36,089 nucleotides of DNA from Paracoccaceae bacterium (GCA_007692585.1 REBU01000045.1:1-36089); one strand, 5' to 3'. Counted from the stretch's first letter, positions 23,840 to 33,169 are shown. Notes: generated by a model from the letters alone, not told the origin. Numbers and translations: made by a program.

Positions 23840-24094
23840 TCAGGCCCGCTCCACGAGCCCTGCCTCCAGCAATTCATCAACAAAACGATGCGTTTCCGCG
23901 CGGCAAGTGTCGGCATCCACGTCATAGCGGGCCATCAGGGCGCTGCAGATATCGTCCATACTGCGCGGGGTTTCGATCAGCTCCCAGATATCGGCCCCGA
24001 CAGTGCCAGTCGCAAAATATTTGCCCGCTTTCTCATCAAACAATACAAGATCATCCTTGACCCTGCTGGCATAAGCACTTTTCCTTGCAATCAT
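23840..24094 (-). CDS. PqqD-family RiPP recognition protein (lasso B1-like)
   Basis: An 84-residue PqqD (PF05402) protein, the winged-helix RRE that binds leader peptides and hands them to modifying enzymes. Visible is the core D-D-L-V-L-F-D-E-K-A-G-K-Y-F-A-T-G, then G-A-D-I-W-E-L-I-E-T-P-R-S, and a helical end F-V-D-E-L-L-E-A-G-L-V. I chose the ATG at 24094 because GAGGGG lies six bases upstream; ATGs at 24115 and 24127 are in frame but lack such a site. It precedes the precursor gene and is divergent from the ABC exporter. It could act as lasso B1, or as the PqqD partner of an HPr-rel-A system. Confidence 0.88.
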   Translation of the reverse strand: MIARKSAYASRVKDDLVLFDEKAGKYFATGTVGADIWELIETPRSMDDICSALMARYDVDADTCRAETHRFVDELLEAGLVERA

Positions 24095-24140
24095 GTCATT
24101 CCCCTCAAGTGCCATCATCAAACTCATTTGCTATTGTCTG

Positions 24141-24152
24141 GTAAACATTTAC
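24141..24152. promoter_or_regulatory. Small palindrome between pqqD-like gene and exporter
   Basis: GTAAACATTTAC: 5-bp arms GTAAA/TTTAC around CA. It lies in the 263-base divergent region, about 50 bases before the PqqD-like start, where a regulator could bind. Shortness makes chance occurrence possible. Confidence 0.3.
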
Positions 24153-24357
24153 GCGCAAAGCGAAGATCCGATCAATACGATTCGCGCCCATAACGCCGCA
24201 CAGATACCCTCGTTAACTATGATTTAGGGCCGATGGCATACCCTTGCACCGCTCCCGAGCGTTGAAGCCGCGAACTGCCCTTGTTGTAGGCGCGCAAACC
24301 AGACAGATTACACAGCACAGACGGCCTGCCCGTCGCAACATTCTGGACACACCGACG

Positions 24358-26199
24358 ATGAGCCTGCGCAAGCGCCTCCAATCCCGACTGACCCTTTGGA
24401 AGAAACTCTTCAAGCTGCTGAGCTTCTGCAGCCGCAACCTCAGCCTCTCGGTCGCCGCCCTGTCGGTCCTCGAGGCTATGGCAGGCATTGCAGTGCTCTT
24501 TCTGATCAAACAACTCGTCGACGGGATCTCGATGCAGCTGGGCGATACGGGTGGGCTGAGCAATACCGGATCGATCTTTCAGGCCCTTGGCCTGATCGGG
24601 TTGATGATGGTGCTGACCGTCGCGTTTCAGCGCATGGCGGAATATGCGCGCCACCGACAAGGCACGGAGGTCGCGGATCATGTCGATCGCATGATCCATG
24701 AACGTGCGATCGCCGTCGATCTCGCTTTCTATGAAAGCCCTCAATATTACGATTCACTCCAGCGCGCGCGCGCGGCGGGCAGCCAGCGTCCGGCACAGGT
24801 GGTGACAACTCTCGCGAATTTCTTCCGCAGCATCATCTATCTGATCGGGATACTCGCGCTGATGGCCTCGCTGGATTGGCGGCTGGTTGTGCTCTTGCTG
24901 CTGAGCATGGGCACGGCGCTGGTGGTCCGGCTGCATTTCACAAAGCTGCTCTTTGCATGGCAGCATCGGCGCGCGCAGATGGAACGCAGGGCGAGCTATC
25001 TGGACTGGCTGCTGACCTCGGATCATCACGCCAAGGAGCTGCGCATCAGCCGCCTCGGCGGCGAGCTGCGTGACCGCTACAGCAATTTGCGGCGCCAGAT
25101 CCGTACCGAACAGCTGGCCATCGAGAAACGCAAGATGCTGGCCGAGGTGGCCGCGGCAGGGGCTGCGGCGCTTATATTCTTCGGCGCAACCGCGTGGCTT
25201 GTGATGCGGGTGATTGATGGCAGCGTGGGTCTGGGCGATCTGGTGCTCTTCCTGCTGCTGTTCCGCCGTGCGGAAACCAGTGGGCGCGAATTCGTCAATT
25301 CACTCTCGGCGCTTTATGATCACCAGCTGTTCTTGACCCAGCTTTTCAGCTTTCTTGAGGTCAAGGCGCAGCTCGCCCCCCCTGCCGCACCTCGCGCCCT
25401 GCCTTCGCCCGTGCGCGAAGGGCTCCGTTTCCACAATGTCTCTTTCCGTTACCCCAGCAATGAGGCCTCTGCCCTGTCCGATGTCGATTTCGAGCTGCCC
25501 GCCGGGCAGGTCACAGCGATTGTCGGCGAAAACGGGTCGGGCAAGACTTCGCTGATAAAGCTGCTTTGCCGACTCTATGATCCGGGTCAGGGCCGGATAA
25601 CCCTCGACGGGATCGACATTCGCGAATTCGACCCGGTGAGCTATCGCAAGCTTTTCAGCGTGATCTTTCAGGACTATGCCTGCTATGCTGAAACGGTCAG
25701 TGAAAATATCCGTTTCGGCAATATCGAAGCTGCGCCCGATGATCCCCGGATCCGTCATGCTGCGGATTTGGGCGGGGCCACCGAATTCATCGCCGATCTT
25801 CCTCAGGGATTTCAGACCCCCCTGACACGATTGTTCGATGATGGGCGCGAGCTGAGCCTCGGCCAGTGGCAGCGCGTCGCGCTGTCGCGTGCGTTCTTTC
25901 CGCAATCGCCCTTCATCATCATGGATGAGCCCACCAGCGCCGTGGACCCGCGCGCCGAAGCCGAATTGTTCGAGAATTTCCGCGCCCGGCTTGAAGGGCG
26001 CGGTGCGCTGATCATCTCGCACCGGCTGTCGACCATCCGCATGGCGGATCGAATCTACATGCTGGAAAAGGGTCGGGTTCTGGAAAGCGGAACCCATGAC
26101 GAGCTGATGGAGAAGAATGGCAATTACGCCAATCTGTTCTCGCGCCAGGCACGGTCCTTCCTGTCGCCCGCCCCTGCAATGAAAATGCCCCCCGTCTGA
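24358..26199 (+). CDS. ABC exporter, fused membrane and ATPase domains (lasso D-like)
   Basis: A 613-residue type-B half-transporter. The membrane domain covers about residues 20-310 with five to six hydrophobic segments. The ATPase follows with Walker A GENGSGKTS near residue 389, a Q-loop in VIFQDYACYAETV, the signature L-S-L-G-Q-W-Q-R (L for the first G of LSGGQ) near residue 498, Walker B FIIMDEPTSAVD and switch His in ISHRLSTI. There is no C39 peptidase domain, so leader removal must be done elsewhere, as in lasso systems where B2 does it. Divergence from the PqqD-like and precursor genes supports peptide export; polysaccharide-linked export is the alternative. I used the ATG at 24358; ribosome-site evidence is weak. 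Confidence 0.88.
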   Translation: MSLRKRLQSRLTLWKKLFKLLSFCSRNLSLSVAALSVLEAMAGIAVLFLIKQLVDGISMQLGDTGGLSNTGSIFQALGLIGLMMVLTVAFQRMAEYARHRQGTEVADHVDRMIHERAIAVDLAFYESPQYYDSLQRARAAGSQRPAQVVTTLANFFRSIIYLIGILALMASLDWRLVVLLLLSMGTALVVRLHFTKLLFAWQHRRAQMERRASYLDWLLTSDHHAKELRISRLGGELRDRYSNLRRQIRTEQLAIEKRKMLAEVAAAGAAALIFFGATAWLVMRVIDGSVGLGDLVLFLLLFRRAETSGREFVNSLSALYDHQLFLTQLFSFLEVKAQLAPPAAPRALPSPVREGLRFHNVSFRYPSNEASALSDVDFELPAGQVTAIVGENGSGKTSLIKLLCRLYDPGQGRITLDGIDIREFDPVSYRKLFSVIFQDYACYAETVSENIRFGNIEAAPDDPRIRHAADLGGATEFIADLPQGFQTPLTRLFDDGRELSLGQWQRVALSRAFFPQSPFIIMDEPTSAVDPRAEAELFENFRARLEGRGALIISHRLSTIRMADRIYMLEKGRVLESGTHDELMEKNGNYANLFSRQARSFLSPAPAMKMPPV

Positions 26200-26218
26200 T
26201 ATATCAGACGAGGGGCAT
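26185..26218. terminator. Strong shared hairpin between convergent exporter and export-lipoprotein genes
   Basis: ATGCCCCCCGTCTGAT pairs with ATCAGACGAGGGGCAT with one mismatch and a two-base loop, about 15 base pairs. The stop codon of the ABC gene lies inside it. On the minus strand it is followed by TTTTC, so it best terminates the minus-strand export-lipoprotein gene but may serve both directions. Confidence 0.8.
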
Positions 26219-26238
26219 CCAATTGCTCTCGGATCAGA

Positions 26239-27417
26239 TCAGAAGGACCGGATGTTGTTTCTGACCTGCAACGGTTGCCCGGTCAGTGAAGTGGCGTTGT
26301 TGAAGAACGTACGGAACTCAATCGCCGCCGCATTCGTCACGAAGATCACATCGTCATCGCGCATCATGAATTGATTGGCGAGGAAGAAGATGTCTGGCGA
26401 GCGGTAATTGGCGCGATAAATCGTCGGGATTTCGTGTTCGAACCCTTGATATTCGCTCATATCGACGCCCATCTGCTCCAGCACATGGCGCGACTCTTTA
26501 CGATAGATAAGCACCTGACGCGGGTCCGCCTGCCCCTCCTGCAGGCTGGCAACACGCGCCACAGCCTCATTGAGCGTCACCTCTTCAGATGCGAAGCGGA
26601 AGTTCCCGACAAGCCCGGTTGCGCCAAAGGCGAAGAAGGTCTTGTCTTCCTCAGTGATTTCCAGAACATCGCCCGGTGCGAGAAAGATATTCTCGGCGGG
26701 GTTTTCGGTGATCACGCTATAGGCCACCTTCGCGCTCGCCCCGTTGCGGCGCAGCGTCACAAATGTGCTGCTTGCCTCGCCCCGGATTCCGCCCGCGCGC
26801 GCGATCAGTTCCAGAACGCGCACGCCACCTTCACGAAGCGGAAACACACCCGACGACCCAACATCGCCGATAACCGAGACGCGGCTGAAATTCTGCTCGA
26901 CGATCTCTACGGCTATTTCCGGCTCGATCGCACGATCTTGCAGCCGCTGACGAATCTGGCTCTCAACGGCTGCGGGTGTCTGACCTGCTGCCTGAATGAT
27001 CCCCGCAAACGGCACAGTGATACGCCCGTCCTGGTCAATCCGCTGTGGCGGCAGTTGCACGAAATTGCCCGGGCGCACACCCGCTTCCTCGGGCAAGAAC
27101 AGACCACCTGTCTGGCTCTCAAAGACGGTCACTCGCACAATGTCCCCTGGCCCGAGTCGCAGCGACGGAACCGTGGCGCGCGACGCCCCGAAGGTGCGGA
27201 ATTCGCTGTCGGTATCCTTAGATACAAGCGGCAGGATGTTCCGCGTTACGTCCACGACAACATATTCGTAGCCAAGGGTGGCTTGGTCATTCTTCAGCGA
27301 GGCTGTCGCATTTGCATGAATATTGGGTTCGCGCGGTCCGGAGCCCGGCAGCATGGCACAACCTGACAGGAGCACAGCCAGCGTTAATGGCGCAGCTGTT
27401 CGATATATAAAAACCAC
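26239..27417 (-). CDS. Outer-membrane polysaccharide export lipoprotein (Wza/KpsD-like)
   Basis: A 392-residue protein of the polysaccharide biosynthesis/export (Poly_export, SLBB) family, forming the outer-membrane channel for capsule or exopolysaccharide. The start is best placed at a GTG (27417): GAGGGA lies seven bases upstream and a compact lipoprotein signal with lipobox L-S-G-C results. An ATG at 27441 lacks a ribosome site. Poly_export motifs are LRLGPGDIVRVTVFES and ITVPFAGIIQAAGQT; SLBB-like strands follow (VIGDVGSSGVFPL, ELIARAGGIRGEA). It is divergent from the polymerase and works with the Wzc-like kinase. Confidence 0.92.
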   Translation of the reverse strand: MVFIYRTAAPLTLAVLLSGCAMLPGSGPREPNIHANATASLKNDQATLGYEYVVVDVTRNILPLVSKDTDSEFRTFGASRATVPSLRLGPGDIVRVTVFESQTGGLFLPEEAGVRPGNFVQLPPQRIDQDGRITVPFAGIIQAAGQTPAAVESQIRQRLQDRAIEPEIAVEIVEQNFSRVSVIGDVGSSGVFPLREGGVRVLELIARAGGIRGEASSTFVTLRRNGASAKVAYSVITENPAENIFLAPGDVLEITEEDKTFFAFGATGLVGNFRFASEEVTLNEAVARVASLQEGQADPRQVLIYRKESRHVLEQMGVDMSEYQGFEHEIPTIYRANYRSPDIFFLANQFMMRDDDVIFVTNAAAIEFRTFFNNATSLTGQPLQVRNNIRSF

Positions 27418-27668
27418 TTTTATGTCCCTCGTTTGCCACATTGTTTTGGTGTTGCGTAACAAAAAACTGTCTCAGGGTGTATTCCAGATCTGTCAAAGTC
27501 AGTTTTTTTCTTGCAAGCCGCCCGGCAATGTTGCGCCGAAGACACGTTTCTTGGTTAATCACCACAATACAACTTGAATTTTCATGCCTTAACAGCCGCT
27601 TCAGGCCTTACAGGCGAGGATAAACGGGCCGACTGTCGTGCGGCGTCAATTCAAGTGGAAGATGCACC
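27418..27668. promoter_or_regulatory. Divergent promoter region of export lipoprotein and polymerase genes
   Basis: About 250 AT-richer bases that must carry the promoters for both divergent polysaccharide genes. A run of seven T residues near 27504 stands out. I cannot assign specific promoter elements. Confidence 0.4.
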
Positions 27669-29150
27669 ATGCAAATGCCCAGCAATTTCAGGTCGTCCTC
27701 ACGGCACGCGACCAGATCTCACGGCAGGTCTGTGCAGGCCGGATACCGACGCACTGTCCTGTGCTTGATGGCCATTGCCATAGGGCTCGCGTTGATGATG
27801 AACGGGTCCGTTGCGACACCCTATCGCCAGATCAGCACCCTGTTGCTGAGCGTGCCGCTTGTTCTGAGTTTGGGCATCGCGATTACTGAGGTTGAAACGC
27901 GGCGCATTGTCAGATGGGCGCTGATTCTGCTCAGCACGATGACGGGCTGGATTGTGCTTCAAACCCTGCAAATGCCCATCGACGCATTGGCGCATCCGGT
28001 CTGGTCGGATCTCTCGCAAGCCGGGATCGAGGCGGGTCAATACATATCGGCCGCCCCTGCGCAAACCCGCGAATCGCTTCCCAGCCTAATTCTGCCGGCG
28101 CTGGTTTTCATCGCGATGTTGATGCTGTGTCAGCGCAAGGCAGATGCGATCTTGGCCTGGAAGATCCTGGCTGTGATCGGGGTGGCCCTGACGCTACTCT
28201 GCATCATTCTGGAACTGTTTTTCGAAGGAACTCTGTTCTTTTCGTCGCGCCCCGTCGGGCAATCAAGCTTCAGCGGCATCATGGTTAACCGCAATGTAAC
28301 CGCGTCTTTTCTCGGAATGACGGGGCTCTTGCTGGGTGCGTGGCTGCTGCTGCCTGATGAGCAGGCCCGCTACAACCGAAGTGACATAGGCAAGAGGATC
28401 AAGGTGCCCCTTGGCCTGCAAAAAAGCATCATTGCCGTGTTCCTGTTCCTGACCATCGTGACGCTTCTGGTCACGCGTTCGCGTGCCGGAGCAAGCTTCG
28501 GCTTGTTTGCCCTGACACTCAGCTTCATGGCCTGTATCGCCATGCAGCGCGGCCAGTCGCAAGCTGATCCGCCCGCGCGACAGCTGGGCTTCAAATCCAC
28601 GCTGGCAGCTTTGGCGGGGTTCGGGGTTTTCGCGGCCTTCGGCGGACCTGTCATGTCGCGCATGGCGTCGCGCGGGCTGGATGATTCGCGCTGGTGCGCG
28701 TGGCAGGGAACCTGGCAGGCCATTCGCGAGACACCATTGACCGGCGCGGGGTTCGGCACGTTCACCGAAGTTTTTCCGCGCTTTCGCGATGCGGAGTGTC
28801 TGGGAACAACCGGATGGTGGACGCGGACCCATAATCTCTATCTGGAATTCCTCGCCGGGACGGGGCTGATTGGCGCGGCGATCGGATGCGCAGCACTTTA
28901 CATGCTGGTCCGAATCCTCACGATCGGGCTGTCGCGGCGCAAGTCACTTCGACCGATTGTGATCTTTTCTGCCGGGAGCCTGCTCTTCTTGTTGTTGCAT
29001 TCAGGCTTTGATTTCCCGCTCCAGATTCCGGGGGTTTCGTTCTATTTCGCCGCAATCATGGGGGTGGGTTGTGCTGTCGCGCTGCTCGAACGCAGGCCGC
29101 GGCCCAGCAAAGGCGCGCGTCACAGCGTGGAAAAATCGAACAGCACCTGA
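27669..29150 (+). CDS. O-antigen ligase / Wzy-like polysaccharide polymerase
   Basis: A 493-residue polytopic membrane protein with about ten to twelve hydrophobic segments. The Wzy_C signature region lies at about residues 265-400: RSRAGASFGLFALTL in one periplasmic edge, then GAGFGTFTEVFPRFRD and the T-H-N-L-Y-L-E-F-L-A-G-T-G-L-I-G block, which is the ligase/polymerase hallmark. It would join repeat units or ligate glycan in the periplasm. GTGGAAG lies upstream of the ATG. It is the only polymerase-like gene in the polysaccharide region; glycosyltransferases and a flippase are not in the window. Confidence 0.9.
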   Translation: MQMPSNFRSSSRHATRSHGRSVQAGYRRTVLCLMAIAIGLALMMNGSVATPYRQISTLLLSVPLVLSLGIAITEVETRRIVRWALILLSTMTGWIVLQTLQMPIDALAHPVWSDLSQAGIEAGQYISAAPAQTRESLPSLILPALVFIAMLMLCQRKADAILAWKILAVIGVALTLLCIILELFFEGTLFFSSRPVGQSSFSGIMVNRNVTASFLGMTGLLLGAWLLLPDEQARYNRSDIGKRIKVPLGLQKSIIAVFLFLTIVTLLVTRSRAGASFGLFALTLSFMACIAMQRGQSQADPPARQLGFKSTLAALAGFGVFAAFGGPVMSRMASRGLDDSRWCAWQGTWQAIRETPLTGAGFGTFTEVFPRFRDAECLGTTGWWTRTHNLYLEFLAGTGLIGAAIGCAALYMLVRILTIGLSRRKSLRPIVIFSAGSLLFLLLHSGFDFPLQIPGVSFYFAAIMGVGCAVALLERRPRPSKGARHSVEKSNST

Positions 29151-29300
29151 CCCGCCCCCAGCGCCCCCGTGCTTCACGATTTTTCCCGAAAATTACCGTA
29201 AAACACTAAGAATACGCCCCGCAATTGACATAGTTCGGTCGCGCGCAGGCAGCCTTGGCTTCGCATTCTGAGCTCGGGTGAATTTTTGGTGGGGTCGTCT

Positions 29301-29984
29301 ATGTCAAGGCGCGTATTTTCGGCTGCGCGGCGCAGCCACAAGGATCTATCATCGTCCACGAAGAAGGGGCCGAAGCGTGCGGGAAGCTTTGCAACGGCAA
29401 TGGCGCTCTTTGTTGGCTTGGGGTGCGCAACAGGGCCGACATCCCTCGCGGCCATGGAGACACGTTCGCATCGCGCCAGCTTCGACAACTCTGTCGATCT
29501 CGTTCCACGCCGACCTGTGCTGGCCCATGTGCGCTTCTGTCTGTTCTATCCCGACCAATGCGAAACTCGCATGGATCGGCGCGACCTGACACTCGGCCCC
29601 GCTGAACATCTCAGACAGATCCGGCGCGTCAACAATGCGGTGAATCGCGCCATTCGCCCGCAGCCTGATGGAGAGTTCGACTCCTGGGACATCAATGTCA
29701 CGCATGGCGATTGCGAAGATTACGCGCTGCAAAAGCGCAAGGAGCTGATCGATATGGGCTGGCCGACACGCCTATTGCGCATCGCGATCACGCGCACGGG
29801 GGACGGGACGCTCCATGCGGTCTTGCTTGTAAAGATTGATGGCACGGATTACGCCTTGGATAATCTGACATCTCAGGTTCTGCCCTGGTATCAAACCCCA
29901 TATGAGTATCTGATGGCGCAGGGCACGCAAGACACGCGGTCGTGGTTTACAGTCATGCCTCGTCAGCGCGGTGGCACGAGTTAA
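29301..29984 (+). CDS. Transglutaminase-like cysteine proteinase (BTLCP, LapG-like)
   Basis: A 227-residue secreted protein of the BTLCP family (PF06035), which includes the periplasmic adhesin protease LapG. A hydrophobic N-terminal segment (about residues 30-51) suggests export. The catalytic Cys is in THGDCEDYALQKRKEL, the His in GTLHAVLLVKI and the Asp in DYALDNLTSQ, the full triad. The ATG at 29301 has GTGGGG six bases upstream. It follows the polymerase on the same strand. The target may be a surface adhesin or a matrix protein; no lapD or adhesin gene is present here. Confidence 0.88.
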   Translation: MSRRVFSAARRSHKDLSSSTKKGPKRAGSFATAMALFVGLGCATGPTSLAAMETRSHRASFDNSVDLVPRRPVLAHVRFCLFYPDQCETRMDRRDLTLGPAEHLRQIRRVNNAVNRAIRPQPDGEFDSWDINVTHGDCEDYALQKRKELIDMGWPTRLLRIAITRTGDGTLHAVLLVKIDGTDYALDNLTSQVLPWYQTPYEYLMAQGTQDTRSWFTVMPRQRGGTS

Positions 29985-29988
29985 GCTC

Positions 29989-30489
29989 TCAAAAAACTTC
30001 GTCCCGTCGCGCCATGACCCGCGCTTCATGCGGGGCGTAGCGATGAGACAACTCCAGAAACTGCGCCACTCGCGCCGTGTCCATACCGAGTGACCGCGCG
30101 ACGACTGCAAGATTGAGCCACAACTCTCCATCCATCGGCGCGCAGGCAGTTGCTTGAGCAGCAAGCGCAAAAAGTGCTTCGCGGTGCTGGGTTAATTCCG
30201 GGTCGTCTGCAGGAAAGAAGGGATTAACCCCTGCCCGATGGGCATGCAGCGCGGTGACGTAAAACTGAAGGATCAGAAGCGTCTCGTCGCGCAGGACAAC
30301 ACAGTTGCGCACCAGATCATGCGAAAGAATGGGTGCGATGATTTCCTTGTCCCCCAGATCAAACCGCCCCTCATGGATTTCCGCGACCATGTCGCGATAC
30401 CCTTTCCACGCGACATGATGAACAAGATGCGGCCAGCTCAACGCGAGCGCGCCGAACAAAAACGCCGCGAACAGAGTCCTAGACAGCAT
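29989..30489 (-). CDS. Hypothetical exported protein co-transcribed with the tyrosine kinase
   Basis: A 166-residue protein with an N-terminal membrane or signal segment (about residues 3-20, AAFLFGALALSW). It has a helical remainder, including an Ala/Leu-rich repeat-like C-terminal half (WLNLAVVARSLGMDT and FLELSHRYAPHEARV) that resembles a tetratricopeptide fold. I recognise no family. Its start is 5 bases past the Wzc-like gene's stop, so it is almost certainly in that operon and may assist polysaccharide assembly. The function is unknown. Confidence 0.75.
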   Translation of the reverse strand: MLSRTLFAAFLFGALALSWPHLVHHVAWKGYRDMVAEIHEGRFDLGDKEIIAPILSHDLVRNCVVLRDETLLILQFYVTALHAHRAGVNPFFPADDPELTQHREALFALAAQATACAPMDGELWLNLAVVARSLGMDTARVAQFLELSHRYAPHEARVMARRDEVF

Positions 30490-30494
30490 CCCGA

Positions 30495-32819
30495 TCAGGT
30501 TTCGCGATGGTAGCTGTCATAATATGTCCGATAGTATTTGTAGGACTGATAATTGCCATACGCCTTGGCTTTCTTAGGATCATACATATTCAGAAATGCG
30601 CCGTAGCATTTCCCCTGGACCCGCGGATCAGCGGCAAGAATGCGCTGCGCCAGGGTCAAATTTGTCCCGCCCCATTTGAGAACGAAGAAAACACCATCGA
30701 GCCGGTCCAAAATCGCCCGGGCATCAACAACCGGACCAAGTGGCGGCAAATCCACGATCACAAAATCATATTCGCGGTCAAGCTGGTCGAGCATCGCGGC
30801 CATTTCCTTGCCCCCCATCCATTCCGCACTGTGCGCGACACGAGTCTTGCTGTTGGGAATGATGTGCAGACCTGTGTCGTCCGCGACATGGATGACTTCG
30901 CGCCAGCTGACTTCGCCCAAAAGGACGTTGATCAACCCGACTTCAAATTCGGTGCCGAGGCTTTTCGACAAGCCTGGCTTGCGCATGTCCGCATCGATCA
31001 GGATCACCCGTGCGCCTTGTTGGGCCAGAAGATTTGCAAAATTCGCGGCGACCGTTGTCTTCCCTTCACCGGGGAAGCATGAGGCAATCCCGACGCGCGG
31101 CGCGCGGTCAAGCTGGCTATGCCGTAATGTCAGGCTCATCTTGCCCGTTCGCAGCGTTTCGGAGAAATGTGACAAAGGGTTGTCGACAGAAAATGACAAG
31201 CGCTGTGACAAGTTGACAGAGCGAAGCGATGTCGGAAGCGCATCATTCGATCGCGCCGCGGTGCTGTTGGAATTACGCCCCATGATGGTCAGGCTGCCCA
31301 GATATTCCAACCCAAGGACGCTACGCACTTCTTCTTCGCTGCGGACGTGGTCATCGCGCAGATCGCGTACGATGACATAAACTGCTGATGCAAGGGCACT
31401 CAGAATGATCCAGAGCATCAGAACAAGCGGTGGATTAGGGGCGCTCTGGAACGCTCCTTGTGCCCGGTTCAGGACCCGCGCAGATGTTGCCGGTATCTCC
31501 TGACGTTGAGTTGCCTCCTGAAAACGCTGTTGAAAACTGATATAGAGGTTGTTGACAGTTTCCGCATTGCGTTCGAGCTGTCGCAATTCAGCGATCACGG
31601 CCTGATCATCGCCAACGCGTAAACCTGCTTGCGCTTGCGCGGCCTCAAGGCTTGCAACGCGTTCGCGCGCGGCACTGATATCATCGCGCACGAGTTCGGC
31701 AGATCTGCGGATTTCCTCGAACATCAGCCCTTCGATTTCCTGAAGCTCGCGCAGACGCCGTTGTGACTGCGTGTGATCATCGCCCAGCGTCGCCGCAAGA
31801 CTGTTATAGCTGCGCAGGACGTCCAGGTAGCGTGAGCGCAATCCAGACGTAATCCCCTGTGTGGCTGTCTCGCGCACAACGGCTGACGTGTCGCCGCTGG
31901 CTACGATGTCGGTCAGGCGCCGGTTGCGCGCTTCCAACTCGACCAGCTCGGCCCGCGCCGCGATCAAATTTTGCGAGAGCCGGTCGAATTCTGCATCGCC
32001 CAAGGCGGCGATATTCACCCCCAAGAGATTATTGGCGGCTCGAAACTGTTCTGCAATCGCAGTTGTCTGTTCGGCCTGCACCCTCAGCTCATCGCGTCGC
32101 TGCCTGAGCCAGTCGATCGCACGTTGCGATGCTATATCCGAGGATTCCAGCTGATCCTCGATGTAAGCTTGAGCAATTGCGTTTGCGACACGGACCGACA
32201 AATTTGGGGACGTGGATGTATATCGGATCTGAATCACACGGCTGCCGCGGACGACACCGGCTGTCATATTGGAGCGCAACCTTTGGGCCGCGCGATCAAT
32301 AGCAGAGCGTTCGAGCTCTTCCGACGTTATATCGAATCCAGGCGCGACAGGCACATCGGATGACAAGGTCGAACTGACAAATAAGATAAGGCTGGAGATC
32401 TGGCTGCGAATGAACCCGATAATGCGGCCAAGCCCGGATTGCGGGACCGTCAGGAAGGACCGGTCTTCATGCAAGGCCAAGCGTGTGACCACCCGCTCGG
32501 CGATGCGCTCTGATCGCAGGACTTGCAACTCGGTCTCGACCTCAGTATCGCTTTGGCGCGTCCCTGAAACACCTGAAAAATCGCGGAAAATTTCTGCTTC
32601 AGACGACCGCCCGATATTCAGGTCGACCTGCGCAGTGTATAGCCGCGTGCTTGTCGCCAGCATCGCAATGGCAATGGCAATACCCACCAGAATGGAAAAC
32701 CCGATGAAGCGCCAGTTTCGAGTAAGGGCGCGGACACCCTTCATCAGGTCAATCTCGTCGTTGTTCGTTGGCGAGTCTGTTCCCTTCGCGACGAAGGCAC
32801 CGGTATTGAATTGATTCAT
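30495..32819 (-). CDS. Polysaccharide co-polymerase / tyrosine autokinase (Wzc-like)
   Basis: A 774-residue BY-kinase fused to its Wzz-like membrane domain. The first transmembrane helix is near residues 36-54, then a long periplasmic coiled region, a G-rich motif and a second helix near residue 460. The cytoplasmic kinase has Walker A F-P-G-E-G-K-T-T, Walker A' V-I-L-I-D-A-D-M-R-K-P and Walker B F-V-I-V-D-L-P-P. The C-terminal tail is Tyr-rich (eight Tyr in about 17 residues), the autophosphorylation cluster. AGGA lies seven bases before the ATG. It controls chain length and export with the Wza-like lipoprotein. Confidence 0.93.
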   Translation of the reverse strand: MNQFNTGAFVAKGTDSPTNNDEIDLMKGVRALTRNWRFIGFSILVGIAIAIAMLATSTRLYTAQVDLNIGRSSEAEIFRDFSGVSGTRQSDTEVETELQVLRSERIAERVVTRLALHEDRSFLTVPQSGLGRIIGFIRSQISSLILFVSSTLSSDVPVAPGFDITSEELERSAIDRAAQRLRSNMTAGVVRGSRVIQIRYTSTSPNLSVRVANAIAQAYIEDQLESSDIASQRAIDWLRQRRDELRVQAEQTTAIAEQFRAANNLLGVNIAALGDAEFDRLSQNLIAARAELVELEARNRRLTDIVASGDTSAVVRETATQGITSGLRSRYLDVLRSYNSLAATLGDDHTQSQRRLRELQEIEGLMFEEIRRSAELVRDDISAARERVASLEAAQAQAGLRVGDDQAVIAELRQLERNAETVNNLYISFQQRFQEATQRQEIPATSARVLNRAQGAFQSAPNPPLVLMLWIILSALASAVYVIVRDLRDDHVRSEEEVRSVLGLEYLGSLTIMGRNSNSTAARSNDALPTSLRSVNLSQRLSFSVDNPLSHFSETLRTGKMSLTLRHSQLDRAPRVGIASCFPGEGKTTVAANFANLLAQQGARVILIDADMRKPGLSKSLGTEFEVGLINVLLGEVSWREVIHVADDTGLHIIPNSKTRVAHSAEWMGGKEMAAMLDQLDREYDFVIVDLPPLGPVVDARAILDRLDGVFFVLKWGGTNLTLAQRILAADPRVQGKCYGAFLNMYDPKKAKAYGNYQSYKYYRTYYDSYHRET

Positions 32820-33169
32820 CTTACGGTCCTAAAGCCCTTGTCAGGGTATATCTAAATCACAAACGTTCTGTAAAAAACAGCGTCTGGCGGGAGTCTTTGC
32901 TGTGGTGACGTCTCTTAACTGCCTTAGCGCGGCTCGGTCAAGCAACAGCACGGCGCGCAGTCTGCACAATTTCATGAGTACACGACGCCACGGAGCGCAC
33001 GTTTGGTGCCGCCTTATGATCAGGTCAGGCATTTCAGACACGACAGGCTGATGTGACCGGCCCCAGCCAATGGTCTGCACAAAAAACAGGCGTAACCGGT
33101 TGAATGGCCTGACTGCAGGCCCGGAAAGTTTCGCCCCTGCCCTTCCACGGTTCGTGTAGGGCTGCGCGT
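32820..33169. other. Intergenic region upstream of the tyrosine-kinase gene
   Basis: About 350 bases. It should contain the promoter of the kinase operon; TTTACA and nearby TAGATATA on the minus strand, 40-70 bases before the start, are suggestive. Just after the phosphatase stop, GCCCT and AGGGC can form a hairpin but no T-tract follows. A 79-codon minus-strand frame here shows no recognisable features. Confidence 0.4.

Noticed and set aside
23226-23927. Plus-strand frame crossing galE's start, the precursor and the PqqD-like gene
   Set aside because: Antisense to three supported genes, with no ribosome site or family pattern.
29301-29984. BTLCP protease as the lasso leader peptidase
   Set aside because: It has a secretion signal and belongs to the LapG-like family; the B2-type protein at 34476-34973 fits leader removal much better.
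32841-33080. 79-codon minus-strand frame upstream of the tyrosine kinase
   Set aside because: No family resemblance, no good ribosome site; probably chance within the promoter region.
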